A stretch of 64,000 nucleotides of DNA from Streptomyces sp. WMMC940. GTDB taxonomy: Bacteria; Actinomycetota; Actinomycetes; Streptomycetales; Streptomycetaceae. A program made the position numbers and the translations under genes. Where the stretch lies: contig NZ_JAPZBC010000001.1 of the NCBI RefSeq assembly GCF_027460265.1, forward strand, positions 7,118,001 to 7,182,000, written 5' to 3'. Shown here in pieces: positions 1-7,161 of the stretch (positions within the stretch are counted from its first letter, which is position 1; every line of letters starts with the position of its first letter). The notes under the pieces were generated by a model. It worked only from the letters and a program-made list of their open reading frames with translations, made no database searches and was not told where the DNA came from.

Positions 1-440
1 CGGGCCCTGGCGGTGAGGGGCACGACGACCGAACCGGCGCTGAGCACTTCCTCCAGGCGGTTGAGGCCGCGGGAGCCGACCACGACCGACTGCGCGTGAC
101 GGGATCCGGCGGTCAGCGCGGCGACGGGACTTCCGTCGTAGACCTCCGTGACCAGCTCCGGGAGCGCGTACTCGTCCGTGGCCCACGCCGCCGCGGACTC
201 GAGCACCCGCCCGGCCTGTGCGCGCAAGGACACACGCTGCGGTTCGGCGTCGACGTGCTGGGTGTCCACCAGCCAGGGCACGGCCACCACGAGTCTCAGC
301 GGGAGACCCCTGAGCGCGGCTTCCTCCGCCGCCCAGGAGATCGCCGCGCGCGACCGGTCCCGGGGGTCCAGACCGACGATCACCTCGCGGTTTCCGGTGA
401 CGTCGTTCCCGGCCCCGTCGTTCCCGGCTCGGGCGTCCAT
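1..440 (-). CDS. Universal stress protein (UspA family), C-terminal part outside the window
   Basis: The visible 146 residues form the first Usp domain of a nucleotide-binding stress protein. The start is the ATG at 438-440 and the first strand reads REVIVGLD. Near the window edge the ATP-loop region reads VVGSRGLNRLEEVLSAGS. This has one residue more between its second and third glycines than the usual G-2x-G-9x-G(S/T), so nucleotide binding may be altered. The gene probably continues into a second domain, as in the other Usp proteins of this cluster, but that lies beyond position 1. It belongs to the stress/dormancy-like group that runs to about position 6000. The family is certain; the exact ligand is not. 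Confidence 0.85.
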   Translation of the reverse strand, partial: MDARAGNDGAGNDVTGNREVIVGLDPRDRSRAAISWAAEEAALRGLPLRLVVAVPWLVDTQHVDAEPQRVSLRAQAGRVLESAAAWATDEYALPELVTEVYDGSPVAALTAGSRHAQSVVVGSRGLNRLEEVLSAGSVVVPLTARA

Positions 441-591
441 GGCTCCCTCTCGCCGTCGTCGTCGGTCCGGGGGCGGCACCCCGGGCTCCGGACCTCCTCG
501 CACGGCCCGGCTGCTGCGCGGTCCCCGCCCCGCGCGGTCGCGCCGCCCGCCGGCCGGCCCGGGCCGCGCCCTTTCGCGGCCCCGCCCCGGG

Positions 592-1230
592 TCAGGTACC
601 CGGGCGGCCGGACCACCGCGGTTCGACGACGGTCCACTCCGTTTCCCATGTCTCCAGTGTCCGCCGCTCGAGCCGGCGGGCGCGGACGGTGAAGACGCCC
701 AGGGAAGCGGCCGAGAGGACGGTGAACACCGACACGCCGGCCAGCGCCGTAGCCATGATCACATCCGCGTTCGTACGGGGACTCCTCGTGACCCCGCCGT
801 CGGCGTCGACCCAGATCCGAACGGGGCTCCCCGCCGGGGTGCCGAGCGGCACCTCCACGACGCCCTTGTGCCGGGTCTTCCCCGGGCCCTTCCAGGTGGC
901 TTCGGCGAGCGCCGCGTCGGCGAACCCGGAGCCGCTCTCGCTCGTCCTCGCAGCCGCGCGCGTCACGGTGGTCGCCGTGACCTGCTGTCGCTGCTGCCGG
1001 TCGTCCAGCGCACGTCGGTGCTCGGCGTTCCAGGTCCCCCATGCGGCAACGGCAGCGAGTACCAGTGCCGCCAATACGGCGAGTGCGCATCCCGTCACCA
1101 GACGGCTGTGCGCGCGATCGGCGGGTCGGACGAGGGGTCCCGTGTCCCGGCCGGTGGCGCGGAGCAGATGCCGCCACAGGCCGTGCCTCGCCGTTCCTTG
1201 CCGCCGGGGCTCGGAGAGATCATGCGCCAT
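592..1230 (-). CDS. Rv1733c-like membrane protein
   Basis: A 212-residue membrane protein. I chose the start MAHDLSEP because a GGAGG sits 6 bases upstream of the ATG at 1228-1230; the frame stays open further upstream without a good ribosome site. One hydrophobic segment lies at about residues 47-66 (VTGCALAVLAALVLAAVAAW) and a second at about 155-175. Between them is an extracytoplasmic-looking domain with a VRIWVDADGGVTRSPRTNADV stretch, typical of the actinobacterial Rv1733c family. Rv1733c itself belongs to the mycobacterial DosR dormancy regulon. The gene is divergent from a universal stress protein gene across a promoter with two palindromes. Its molecular function is unknown. Confidence 0.75.
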   Translation of the reverse strand: MAHDLSEPRRQGTARHGLWRHLLRATGRDTGPLVRPADRAHSRLVTGCALAVLAALVLAAVAAWGTWNAEHRRALDDRQQRQQVTATTVTRAAARTSESGSGFADAALAEATWKGPGKTRHKGVVEVPLGTPAGSPVRIWVDADGGVTRSPRTNADVIMATALAGVSVFTVLSAASLGVFTVRARRLERRTLETWETEWTVVEPRWSGRPGT

Positions 1231-1344
1231 GACGGGCCTCCCTGCTGAACCGCCCGTGGCTCGCGAATCCGGCGCGACGGTCGCGCTGACCCCACTCTCC
1301 GGCCTCCGCCCGGGCGCCGCGTAGGGGCGGCCGTCCCCGTCCCT

Positions 1345-1378
1345 GGGCCGGTCGGCCCTTCCGGGGGCCGTTCGGACT
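1345..1378. promoter_or_regulatory. Tandem palindromes between the Rv1733c-like and Usp genes
   Basis: A perfect palindrome GGGCCG-GT-CGGCCC lies at 1345-1358. A second, weaker copy, GGGCCG-TT-CGGACT, lies at 1365-1378, exactly 20 bp (two helical turns) further on. Both sit midway between two divergent stress genes. The same motif recurs in the other promoter regions of this cluster, so they look like binding sites for a dimeric regulator, possibly of the DevR/OsdR type. The regulator is an inference. Confidence 0.5.
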
Positions 1379-1488
1379 CTGCCGTCCACCGCTCCCGGAG
1401 GGGAAGGCTGAGTCCGTGCGGACATCGCGGTCGCGTCATTCCATCGTCACGCCTTCCCCGTCGTCACGCCGCCCCGAGGAGGTCGCCG

Positions 1489-2430
1489 ATGCTGCAGCAG
1501 CATGTGACCGTCGGTCTGGACGGATCGGCCGAGAGTGCCGCGGCGGCGGAGTGGGCGGCCCGTGAGGCTCTGCTGCGGAAGGCCTCCCTGCGCCTGGTGC
1601 TGGTGGCGGACTCGCCGGAGCCACCACGCAGTGGCCCGGACGAGGGGGACGCCGCCGACGACGTGCTGGCCGGCGCCGCGCGAACCCTGCGGGGCAGGCA
1701 CCCGGGACTCGAGGTCCGCACGCGACGGCTCTCCGGCCGGGCCCCGGCCGAGCTGGCCCGGGAGGCGGCCACGTCCGGGCTCGTGGTGCTCGGTTCACGC
1801 GGTCTGGGGAGCGTCCGGGGCCGTCTTCTCGGGTCCGTCGCGATGGCGACGATCGTCGAAACGGACCGGCCGGTCGTCCTCGTACGGCCGGGGAAGGGGC
1901 CTCGCGCGGAGGCGTACGCGGAGGAGCGGCCCCATGCGGAGCCGCACGCGGAGCCCCACGCCGAGGGCGGGCCGCGCCCGGCCCGGCCCTGCGCGGTGGT
2001 CGGTGCTTCCGGCCCGGTGGTCGTCGGTGTGGACGTCCACGACGCGTGCGAACCGGTGCTGGACTTCGCCTTCGGCGAGGCGGCCCTGCGCGGTGGACGC
2101 CTCCGGGCGGTGCACGCCTGGTCGCTCCCGCCGTTCGGGCGGGACGCGTTGGCCCTCGACATGGCCCTGCAGGAGATGCGGCCGGACGCCGTCCGGGAAC
2201 TCAGGAACGTCCTCGCCCCCTGGCGGCAGAAGTACCCGTCGGTCGACGTCGTCGAACTCACGCCGGTGGGCGGGGCCTCCGAGCAGTTGCTGTACGCCGC
2301 CGACGGTGCCGCTCTGGTGGTCGTGGGGCGGCGGATCCGCACGGGGCGCGTCGGGGCCCACGTCGGGCCCGTGACCCACGCGGTGATCCACCACTGCGGC
2401 GCGCCGGTGGCCGTCGTCGCCCATGCCTGA
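1489..2430 (+). CDS. Tandem-domain universal stress protein
   Basis: A 313-residue protein with two Usp domains, residues 1 to about 140 and about 175 to 313. The first domain has a complete ATP loop (GSRGLGSVRGRLLGS, fitting G-2x-G-9x-G-S). The second has a degenerate loop (GRRIRTGRVGAHVGPV) and probably does not bind ATP in the same way. The linker at about residues 145-160 contains three PHAE units in tandem, which is unusual. The start ATG follows GAGGAGG at a good distance. Family members are cytoplasmic and respond to hypoxia, nutrient or redox stress. The gene is divergent from the Rv1733c-like gene and shares its palindromic promoter region. Confidence 0.9.
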   Translation: MLQQHVTVGLDGSAESAAAAEWAAREALLRKASLRLVLVADSPEPPRSGPDEGDAADDVLAGAARTLRGRHPGLEVRTRRLSGRAPAELAREAATSGLVVLGSRGLGSVRGRLLGSVAMATIVETDRPVVLVRPGKGPRAEAYAEERPHAEPHAEPHAEGGPRPARPCAVVGASGPVVVGVDVHDACEPVLDFAFGEAALRGGRLRAVHAWSLPPFGRDALALDMALQEMRPDAVRELRNVLAPWRQKYPSVDVVELTPVGGASEQLLYAADGAALVVVGRRIRTGRVGAHVGPVTHAVIHHCGAPVAVVAHA

Positions 2431-2470
2431 CGCGTCGCCCATGCCTGACGCACGGCCCGGGCGACCTGTC

Positions 2471-3454
2471 CTACCCCGTCTCCAGCACGTCCTCGACGGC
2501 GCGGCGGGGAGTCGCAGGGCCCTCGGGGCCGTACCCGAGCCGGATCACCATCTGCACATGCCCCATGGAGGAGACGGGATCGCGCAGCGCCCAGCGCAGT
2601 TCGCGCCACTCCAGTGCCTGGGAGGTCAGCGAGGTGACCAGACCGTCCAAGGTGGCCTGGAGCAGCACGCGTTCCAGCGCCTGTCCGGCCCTGAGCCAGT
2701 CGAGGGGCCCGTCGTGGGGCGTACCCAGCAGGGCGAGCCGGGGCCGCTTCTCGAACGTCGCGCTGCCGCGGCCGGCCACGGTCCGACCGGCCGCGAAGTC
2801 CCGTACCGGGGCGGTGACATCGTGCTGCCGGGGGCCGAAGGCGTGCGCGGGGATGCCTTCCCCGGAAGACTCGGCGCCCGGCCTGCCGGTCCAGCGCAGC
2901 AGTTCCTCCCGTGCCTCCGGGTCGAGCGACTCGCGGCTCTCGGCGTCGTGGAGCAGGTCCAGGACCTCCTGCACGTGCCAGGCGCCGGGAATGTGCAGCC
3001 GTACGCCCTCCAGCCGTGCCGCGGCGCGCAGTCCGTCCAGAACCCCGCTGGGGACGTCCTCGTCGGTGAACGGGAAGCGACTGGTGTGCCGCCGGTGGAT
3101 CGCCGGGTGGAGCGCGGCGAGGTGGTCCTCCCGGCGCACCGGACGGTTCAGCCGGACCTCCGCCAGGAGCCACGGTTCGTCGGCGTCCGGGAGCAGCAGC
3201 GCGTCCGGATCCCTTCCCGCGTGCGCGGCCGCCACCCTCAGATTGAACAGCGCGGCGCCGCACCCGAGGTGCAGGGCGCGATTCTGCGGGTCGGAACCCG
3301 GCATGGCCCGTCGCGGGTCCCCGTAGAGCCGGATCGTGCCGCGCGCCGCGTCGTACCGGAAGCTCCAGGGCTGGGCGTTGTGCATGGACGGGGCCGCCGT
3401 CGCGTCCCGGACGAGGGAGCTGACGACGGCCGTCCCGAGGGGTTCTGCGGTCAT
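2471..3454 (-). CDS. Acg-family nitroreductase-like protein
   Basis: This 327-residue protein matches the Acg/Rv2032 group of flavin-binding nitroreductase homologues. Recognisable parts are the N-terminal MHNAQPWSFR, LGCGAALFNLRVAA, RRHTSRFPF and a C-terminal MVIRLGYGP. In mycobacteria Acg is strongly induced by hypoxia through DosR and is thought to sequester FMN rather than reduce nitro compounds. Here the gene starts 21 bases after a Usp gene on the same strand, so the two are almost certainly one transcript. No signal peptide or membrane segment is visible. The family is well supported; catalytic activity is not assured. Confidence 0.85.
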   Translation of the reverse strand: MTAEPLGTAVVSSLVRDATAAPSMHNAQPWSFRYDAARGTIRLYGDPRRAMPGSDPQNRALHLGCGAALFNLRVAAAHAGRDPDALLLPDADEPWLLAEVRLNRPVRREDHLAALHPAIHRRHTSRFPFTDEDVPSGVLDGLRAAARLEGVRLHIPGAWHVQEVLDLLHDAESRESLDPEAREELLRWTGRPGAESSGEGIPAHAFGPRQHDVTAPVRDFAAGRTVAGRGSATFEKRPRLALLGTPHDGPLDWLRAGQALERVLLQATLDGLVTSLTSQALEWRELRWALRDPVSSMGHVQMVIRLGYGPEGPATPRRAVEDVLETG

Positions 3455-3475
3455 GAGACGCTCCAGGGCCGGCGG

Positions 3476-4348
3476 TCAGTCGTGGGCGATGACGGCCACC
3501 GGAGCGGTGGCGTGGTGCAGTACGGCGTGGGCGACGTGGCCGAGGTGCCCGCCGACCGGGGCCCTCCGGATGCGCCTGCCGACGACCACGAGCTCCGCGT
3601 CGGTGGCTTCGTGCAGCACCTGTTCGGCGGGGGCTCCGACGAGGACCCGCTCCTCGGTCTTGACCGAGGGGTACAGCCCCCGCCACGGCCGCAGCCGCTC
3701 GGCGAGGGCGCCGGCGATGCCGTCGGCGACCTCCTGCCGAACACCGGGATCGAGCCCGGGTGCGTAGCTGAACGCGAACGGCAACGACCAGCCGTGCACG
3801 GCGCGGACGCCGCAGCCCCTCCGTGCCGCCTCGTCGAAGGCGAAGGCGAGCACCGCGTCGGCGGTCTCGTGGATGTCGACCCCGACCACCACGTCCCGAC
3901 CGGCCTGATCCACGGATCCCGTCGCGGCCCCGTCCCTCGGCCGCACGAGCACGACCGGCGTGTCGATGAGTCCGACGGTCGCCGTGCCGACCGAGCCGAG
4001 AAGGAATCCCTCGAGGGCGCCGCGCCCGCGCGATCCGAGAACCAGGACCTGGGAATCGGCGGCTTCGACGGCGAGGACGGCGGCCGCCCGGCCGGTCAGC
4101 CGCCGCGCCGACACCGCCAGCTCGGGGTACCTCCGGCGCAGTTCGCCGGAGACGTCGTCGAGCACGGTGTCGGCCCAGCGCTGGTGCTCCTCCCGGTCGA
4201 CGGGAGGCACGGCCGGTACGCGCGGCCACTCGTCCGCGTGCACCACCCGCAGGGGAGCCTCGCGCAGCAGGGCCTCCTTCGCGGCCCAGTCCGCGGCGGC
4301 GCGGCTCTCGGGGAAGCCGTCCACTCCGACGGTCACGGGGCGGATCAT
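3476..4348 (-). CDS. Tandem-domain universal stress protein
   Basis: A 290-residue two-domain Usp. The first domain has the intact loop GSRGRGALEGFLLGS. The second domain has GRRIRRAPVGGHLGHV, a degenerate form also seen in its neighbours. The ATG at 4346-4348 is preceded by AAGGAGG. It is first in a two-gene unit with the Acg-like nitroreductase, and its upstream region carries two GGGCCG-type palindromes. The same pairing of Usp and Acg-like proteins is known from mycobacterial dormancy regulons, which suggests a role in survival under low oxygen or respiratory stress. The role is inferred from family and context. Confidence 0.9.
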   Translation of the reverse strand: MIRPVTVGVDGFPESRAAADWAAKEALLREAPLRVVHADEWPRVPAVPPVDREEHQRWADTVLDDVSGELRRRYPELAVSARRLTGRAAAVLAVEAADSQVLVLGSRGRGALEGFLLGSVGTATVGLIDTPVVLVRPRDGAATGSVDQAGRDVVVGVDIHETADAVLAFAFDEAARRGCGVRAVHGWSLPFAFSYAPGLDPGVRQEVADGIAGALAERLRPWRGLYPSVKTEERVLVGAPAEQVLHEATDAELVVVGRRIRRAPVGGHLGHVAHAVLHHATAPVAVIAHD

Positions 4349-4419
4349 GTCCGTACGCCTCCTTCGGGGGTCGGGGCGGCCACGATTCGGGCCTGACCGG
4401 TACTCCGGCCGTGCGGGCA

Positions 4420-4455
4420 GGGCCGTCGAGCCCGGACGCGAGGGCCGAACGACCC
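4420..4455. promoter_or_regulatory. Palindromes upstream of the Usp/nitroreductase operon
   Basis: GGGCCG-TC-GAGCCC lies at 4420-4433 and GGGCCG-AA-CGACCC at 4442-4455, 22 bp apart. They lie 72-107 bases upstream of the Usp start at 4348 and have the same form and near-helical spacing as the pair at 1345-1378. They are likely operator sites of the same regulator. Confidence 0.45.
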
Positions 4456-4612
4456 GGCCGGTCGGTCCGTCGGGGCGGCCCCGGGCGTCCGTCGGGACGG
4501 ACCCGTGCCTTCGACCGTCGCGGCTGAACGGCCTTCGCTCGTCCGCTCGTCCGCCGGGCCGGGAGCTCGTCGGGCGGCCGTCACGGTCGCGCGACCGGAG
4601 CCCGCGTGCGGG

Positions 4613-4906
4613 TCAGCCCTGTTGAGCGGGGCGGCCGAGGCTCCGGAGGGTTTCCGCGCGCCTCCGGTACTCCTCGTCGTCGATGTCACCGTTGGCGTAT
4701 CGCTCCGCGAGGATCTCCTCCGCCCGTGAGGGCGAATCCGCCCAGCCCGCCCGGCGCCGCTCCGTTCCTCCGGGTGGTGCGCCGACCTCGCCGGTCCGGC
4801 GCACCAGGAGGTAGACCCCGAGCAGCAGCACGATGAGGAAGGCCGCCGCTCCGACAGCCATGAGTGCGATGAACCAGCCTCCCGGGCCATGGCCGTACCA
4901 GTACAT
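4613..4906 (-). CDS. Small membrane protein with SHOCT domain
   Basis: A 97-residue protein with one N-terminal membrane helix at about residues 11-36 (WFIALMAVGAAAFLIVLLLGVYLLV). A short soluble C-terminal SHOCT motif follows at about residues 62-90, with AEEILAERYANGDIDDEEYRRR. The start at 4904-4906 has GAGGAGG upstream; the frame remains open further upstream but without a ribosome site. SHOCT modules are short oligomerisation helices and the protein has no assigned reaction. It sits divergent from the CBS-BON gene in the stress cluster, across a promoter region with several palindromes. Confidence 0.8.
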   Translation of the reverse strand: MYWYGHGPGGWFIALMAVGAAAFLIVLLLGVYLLVRRTGEVGAPPGGTERRRAGWADSPSRAEEILAERYANGDIDDEEYRRRAETLRSLGRPAQQG

Positions 4907-5269
4907 GACCGGTTCCTCCTCGCCATGTCGTGGACGCCCCCGTACCTCTCCACGATCCGACGCGTGCCGGGGCGAAGGCGAGGGCCGAACGGCCCCGCCG
5001 GGCACGCCGGCCGTCCCCCGCGAACGGGCCGTCGGCCCCTCCCCGGGTCCTGAGCGGGCCGTCCGTTCCCCTGGTGCGCGCCGCGGGGACCATTGGACCC
5101 CGCCGAGCGGTCTGTTCGGCCCCTGCCGGGCCCGGTCCGCCGCGGTTGAATTGCCGTGTCGTACGCGCGGACGGGCGCGCGGTACGCACCGGGCTCGACG
5201 CCCACCCAGGGCCGTGGTCCGCCCGATCGTCCGGGCCCCGTGGGCGCCGGCTCGACAGGAGTGGCGAAC
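4907..5269. promoter_or_regulatory. Gene-free divergent promoter region with multiple palindromes
   Basis: These 363 bases hold no gene. They contain a perfect GGGCCG-AA-CGGCCC at 4982-4995, a close variant GGGCCG-T-CGGCCC at 5026-5038, a half-conserved GGGCCG-TC-CGTTCC at 5056-5069, and GGGGACCATTGGACCCC at 5085-5101. The last resembles the GGGAC...GTCCC style of mycobacterial DosR boxes. The region serves the leftward SHOCT gene and the rightward CBS-BON gene. This is the densest set of such sites in the window. Confidence 0.5.
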
Positions 5270-5989
5270 ATGAAGCACAGCAAGGTCGGAAGCCTGATGG
5301 TGGGGGAGGTCGTCTCGGTCGTGCCGTCGACCCCGTTCAAGGAGGTCGCCAAGCAGCTCGCCGAGCACGACATCAGCGGTCTGCCGGTCCTCGACGAGGA
5401 CGACCGGGTGGTCGGTGTCGTCTCGGAGACCGATCTCCTGGCGCGCCAGGCCGCCGCCGGTTCCGGTGCCGGACCCGCCGTCCACGCGTCGTGGTACGGC
5501 GCCGGCGGCCTGCCCGGCGGTGATCGGGACGCGCCCACCGCCGGACGACTGATGTCCACGCCCGCGGTGACCGTTCACGCCGAGGACACGATCGCCGAGG
5601 CGGCCCGTACGATGCTGCGGCGCGGCGTCGAGCGGATGCCCGTCGTCGACGAGGAGGACCGCCTGGTCGGCATCGTCACACGGCGCGACCTCCTCCAGGT
5701 GTTCCTCCGGCCCGATCCCGAGATCCGTCTCCAGGTGGTCGAGGAAGTGCTGGTGGGCGCGCTGGGCCTCGCGCCCGACGCGATCGACGTCCATGTCGTC
5801 GACGGAAGGGTCACCCTGGAAGGACGACTCGAGGCGGCCGGCCAGATCCCCGTCCTGGTGAAGCTGACGGAGCAGATGGACGGGGTGGTCGCGGTGAGTC
5901 AGCACCTGGCCGCACCCTCCGACGGCTCCCGGCCCACGGCGCGGTCGCCGGGAGGGTGGACTCCCGCCCGGGAACGGGGTGACGCGTAA
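5270..5989 (+). CDS. CBS-CBS-BON domain protein
   Basis: A 239-residue soluble protein. Two CBS domains occupy about residues 8-60 and 93-148, with the repeats DISGLPVLDEDDRVVGVVSETDLL and GVERMPVVDEEDRLVGIVTRRDLL. A BON domain follows at about 155-215 (VDGRVTLEGRLEAAGQIPVLVKLTEQMDGVVAV). CBS pairs bind adenosyl ligands and act as energy sensors; BON domains often contact membranes. The start MKHSKVG follows AGGAG at 5257-5261. The mycobacterial counterpart of the CBS part, Hrp1, is a DosR-regulated dormancy protein, which fits the neighbours. No catalytic domain is attached. Confidence 0.85.
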   Translation: MKHSKVGSLMVGEVVSVVPSTPFKEVAKQLAEHDISGLPVLDEDDRVVGVVSETDLLARQAAAGSGAGPAVHASWYGAGGLPGGDRDAPTAGRLMSTPAVTVHAEDTIAEAARTMLRRGVERMPVVDEEDRLVGIVTRRDLLQVFLRPDPEIRLQVVEEVLVGALGLAPDAIDVHVVDGRVTLEGRLEAAGQIPVLVKLTEQMDGVVAVSQHLAAPSDGSRPTARSPGGWTPARERGDA

Positions 5990-6137
5990 GGGCGGACCCG
6001 CGCCGGCGAACGGGTGACGCGGGGGCGGCACAGAACGGGGCGCGCATCCCCCGGCGGGGGCGCGGTCCGGCACCCCCCCGATCCGCCCGCCGTCCTGGCC
6101 GCCGGTGACGTGGACCTGGCCGGGCGCGTTGCCGGAC

Positions 6138-6169
6138 GATCCGCTGCCGTCGACCACGGTCAGCGGATC
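6138..6169. terminator. Stem-loop between the CBS-BON and MpaB-type genes
   Basis: The arms GATCCGCTG (6138-6146) and CAGCGGATC (6161-6169) are perfect complements. CCG/CGG extends the stem across a one-base bulge. No T-tract follows, as is common in high-GC genomes. It lies 149 bases after the CBS-BON stop. Confidence 0.4.
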
Positions 6170-6274
6170 CCTGTGCCGCTGCCCGTCCCACCGCGTCGGC
6201 CGCCCCCGAAAGGGAGCTGCCCCGGGCACGCGGGCGGGTGCGTGCCGGCCGCGACCACGGGGCAGAGTCGACGT

Positions 6275-7135
6275 ATGAGCGGCGAAGCCGACGACCGGGA
6301 CCCGGGCCTGTTCGGCCCGGCGTCGGTCACCTGGCAGATGCACGGTGACCCCATGATGTGGATCGCCGGGGTCCGCGCGCTCTACCTCCAGGCCCTGCAC
6401 CCCCGCGCCGTACGCGGAGTCATGGCCAACAGCGACTTCCGCAAGGACGCCTGGGGCCGGCTGCTGCGCACGGCGGACTTCGTCGGCACCATCTCCTACG
6501 GCACCACCGAGACGGCCGAGCGGGCCGGTGCCCGCGTCCGCAGGATCCACCGCCTCCTCGGCGTGGACGATCCCGACCTGCTGCTCTGGGTGCACTGCGC
6601 CGAGGTGGACTCGTACCTGGACGTCCTGCGGCGTTCCGGGTTCCCCCTCACCGACGCCCAGGCGGACCGGTACGTCGACGAGCACCGGACCAGCGCCCGC
6701 CTCGTCGGACTCGACCCGGCCGCCGTCCCCGCCACCGGGGCGGCGCTCGCCCGGTACTTCGCCGCCGTACGGCCCGCGCTGGAAGCCGGTGCGGACGCCC
6801 GTGCGGTCGACGACTTCCTGCGCCGCCCTCCCGTCCACACCCTGCTGGTCCCGGCGCGTGAACTGATCTGGCGGCACGTCGCCGCGCTCGCCTACGACGC
6901 GCTGCCCCCGTACGCGCACGACCTCTACGGCCGTCCCGCGCCCCCGCGCGGACCCGTCACCCGGCGGCTCTCCGCCACCGGAACGGCCCTGCGCTGCGTC
7001 CCCTCACGCCTGCGCTGGCAGCTGCCGCCAGGTCACATCTTGAAGGCGATGGCGCGACTCGGGCCCGGGAGCAGGCCCGCACCGTACAAACTGCGCAGAC
7101 AGGCGGCCATACTGGACGGGCCGGGGAGGGCGTAG
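6275..7135 (+). CDS. Oxygenase MpaB family protein (DUF2236)
   Basis: A 286-residue protein of the MpaB/latex-clearing-protein related family, which uses a b-type haem in characterised members. Family signs are FGPASVTWQMHGDPMMWIAGVRALYLQALHPRAVRGV near the N-terminus, WGRLLRTADFVGTISYGT, and the later LLLWVHCAEVDSYL. The latter supplies histidines of the kind that coordinate haem. The start MSGEADD at 6275 is the first methionine close to the conserved core; the ribosome site there is weak. The kinase gene follows 26 bases later and may be cotranscribed. The substrate is unknown. Confidence 0.75.
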   Translation: MSGEADDRDPGLFGPASVTWQMHGDPMMWIAGVRALYLQALHPRAVRGVMANSDFRKDAWGRLLRTADFVGTISYGTTETAERAGARVRRIHRLLGVDDPDLLLWVHCAEVDSYLDVLRRSGFPLTDAQADRYVDEHRTSARLVGLDPAAVPATGAALARYFAAVRPALEAGADARAVDDFLRRPPVHTLLVPARELIWRHVAALAYDALPPYAHDLYGRPAPPRGPVTRRLSATGTALRCVPSRLRWQLPPGHILKAMARLGPGSRPAPYKLRRQAAILDGPGRA

Positions 7136-7161
7136 CGAAGCGACGGGGGCGACGGCACGCG

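Noticed and set aside
1464..4396. Very long open frames (over 600 residues) on both strands across the Usp/nitroreductase genes
   Set aside because: They are antisense or shifted frames of recognised genes, rich in Arg/Pro/Gly, as expected in DNA this GC-rich; none has domain similarity or a ribosome site.
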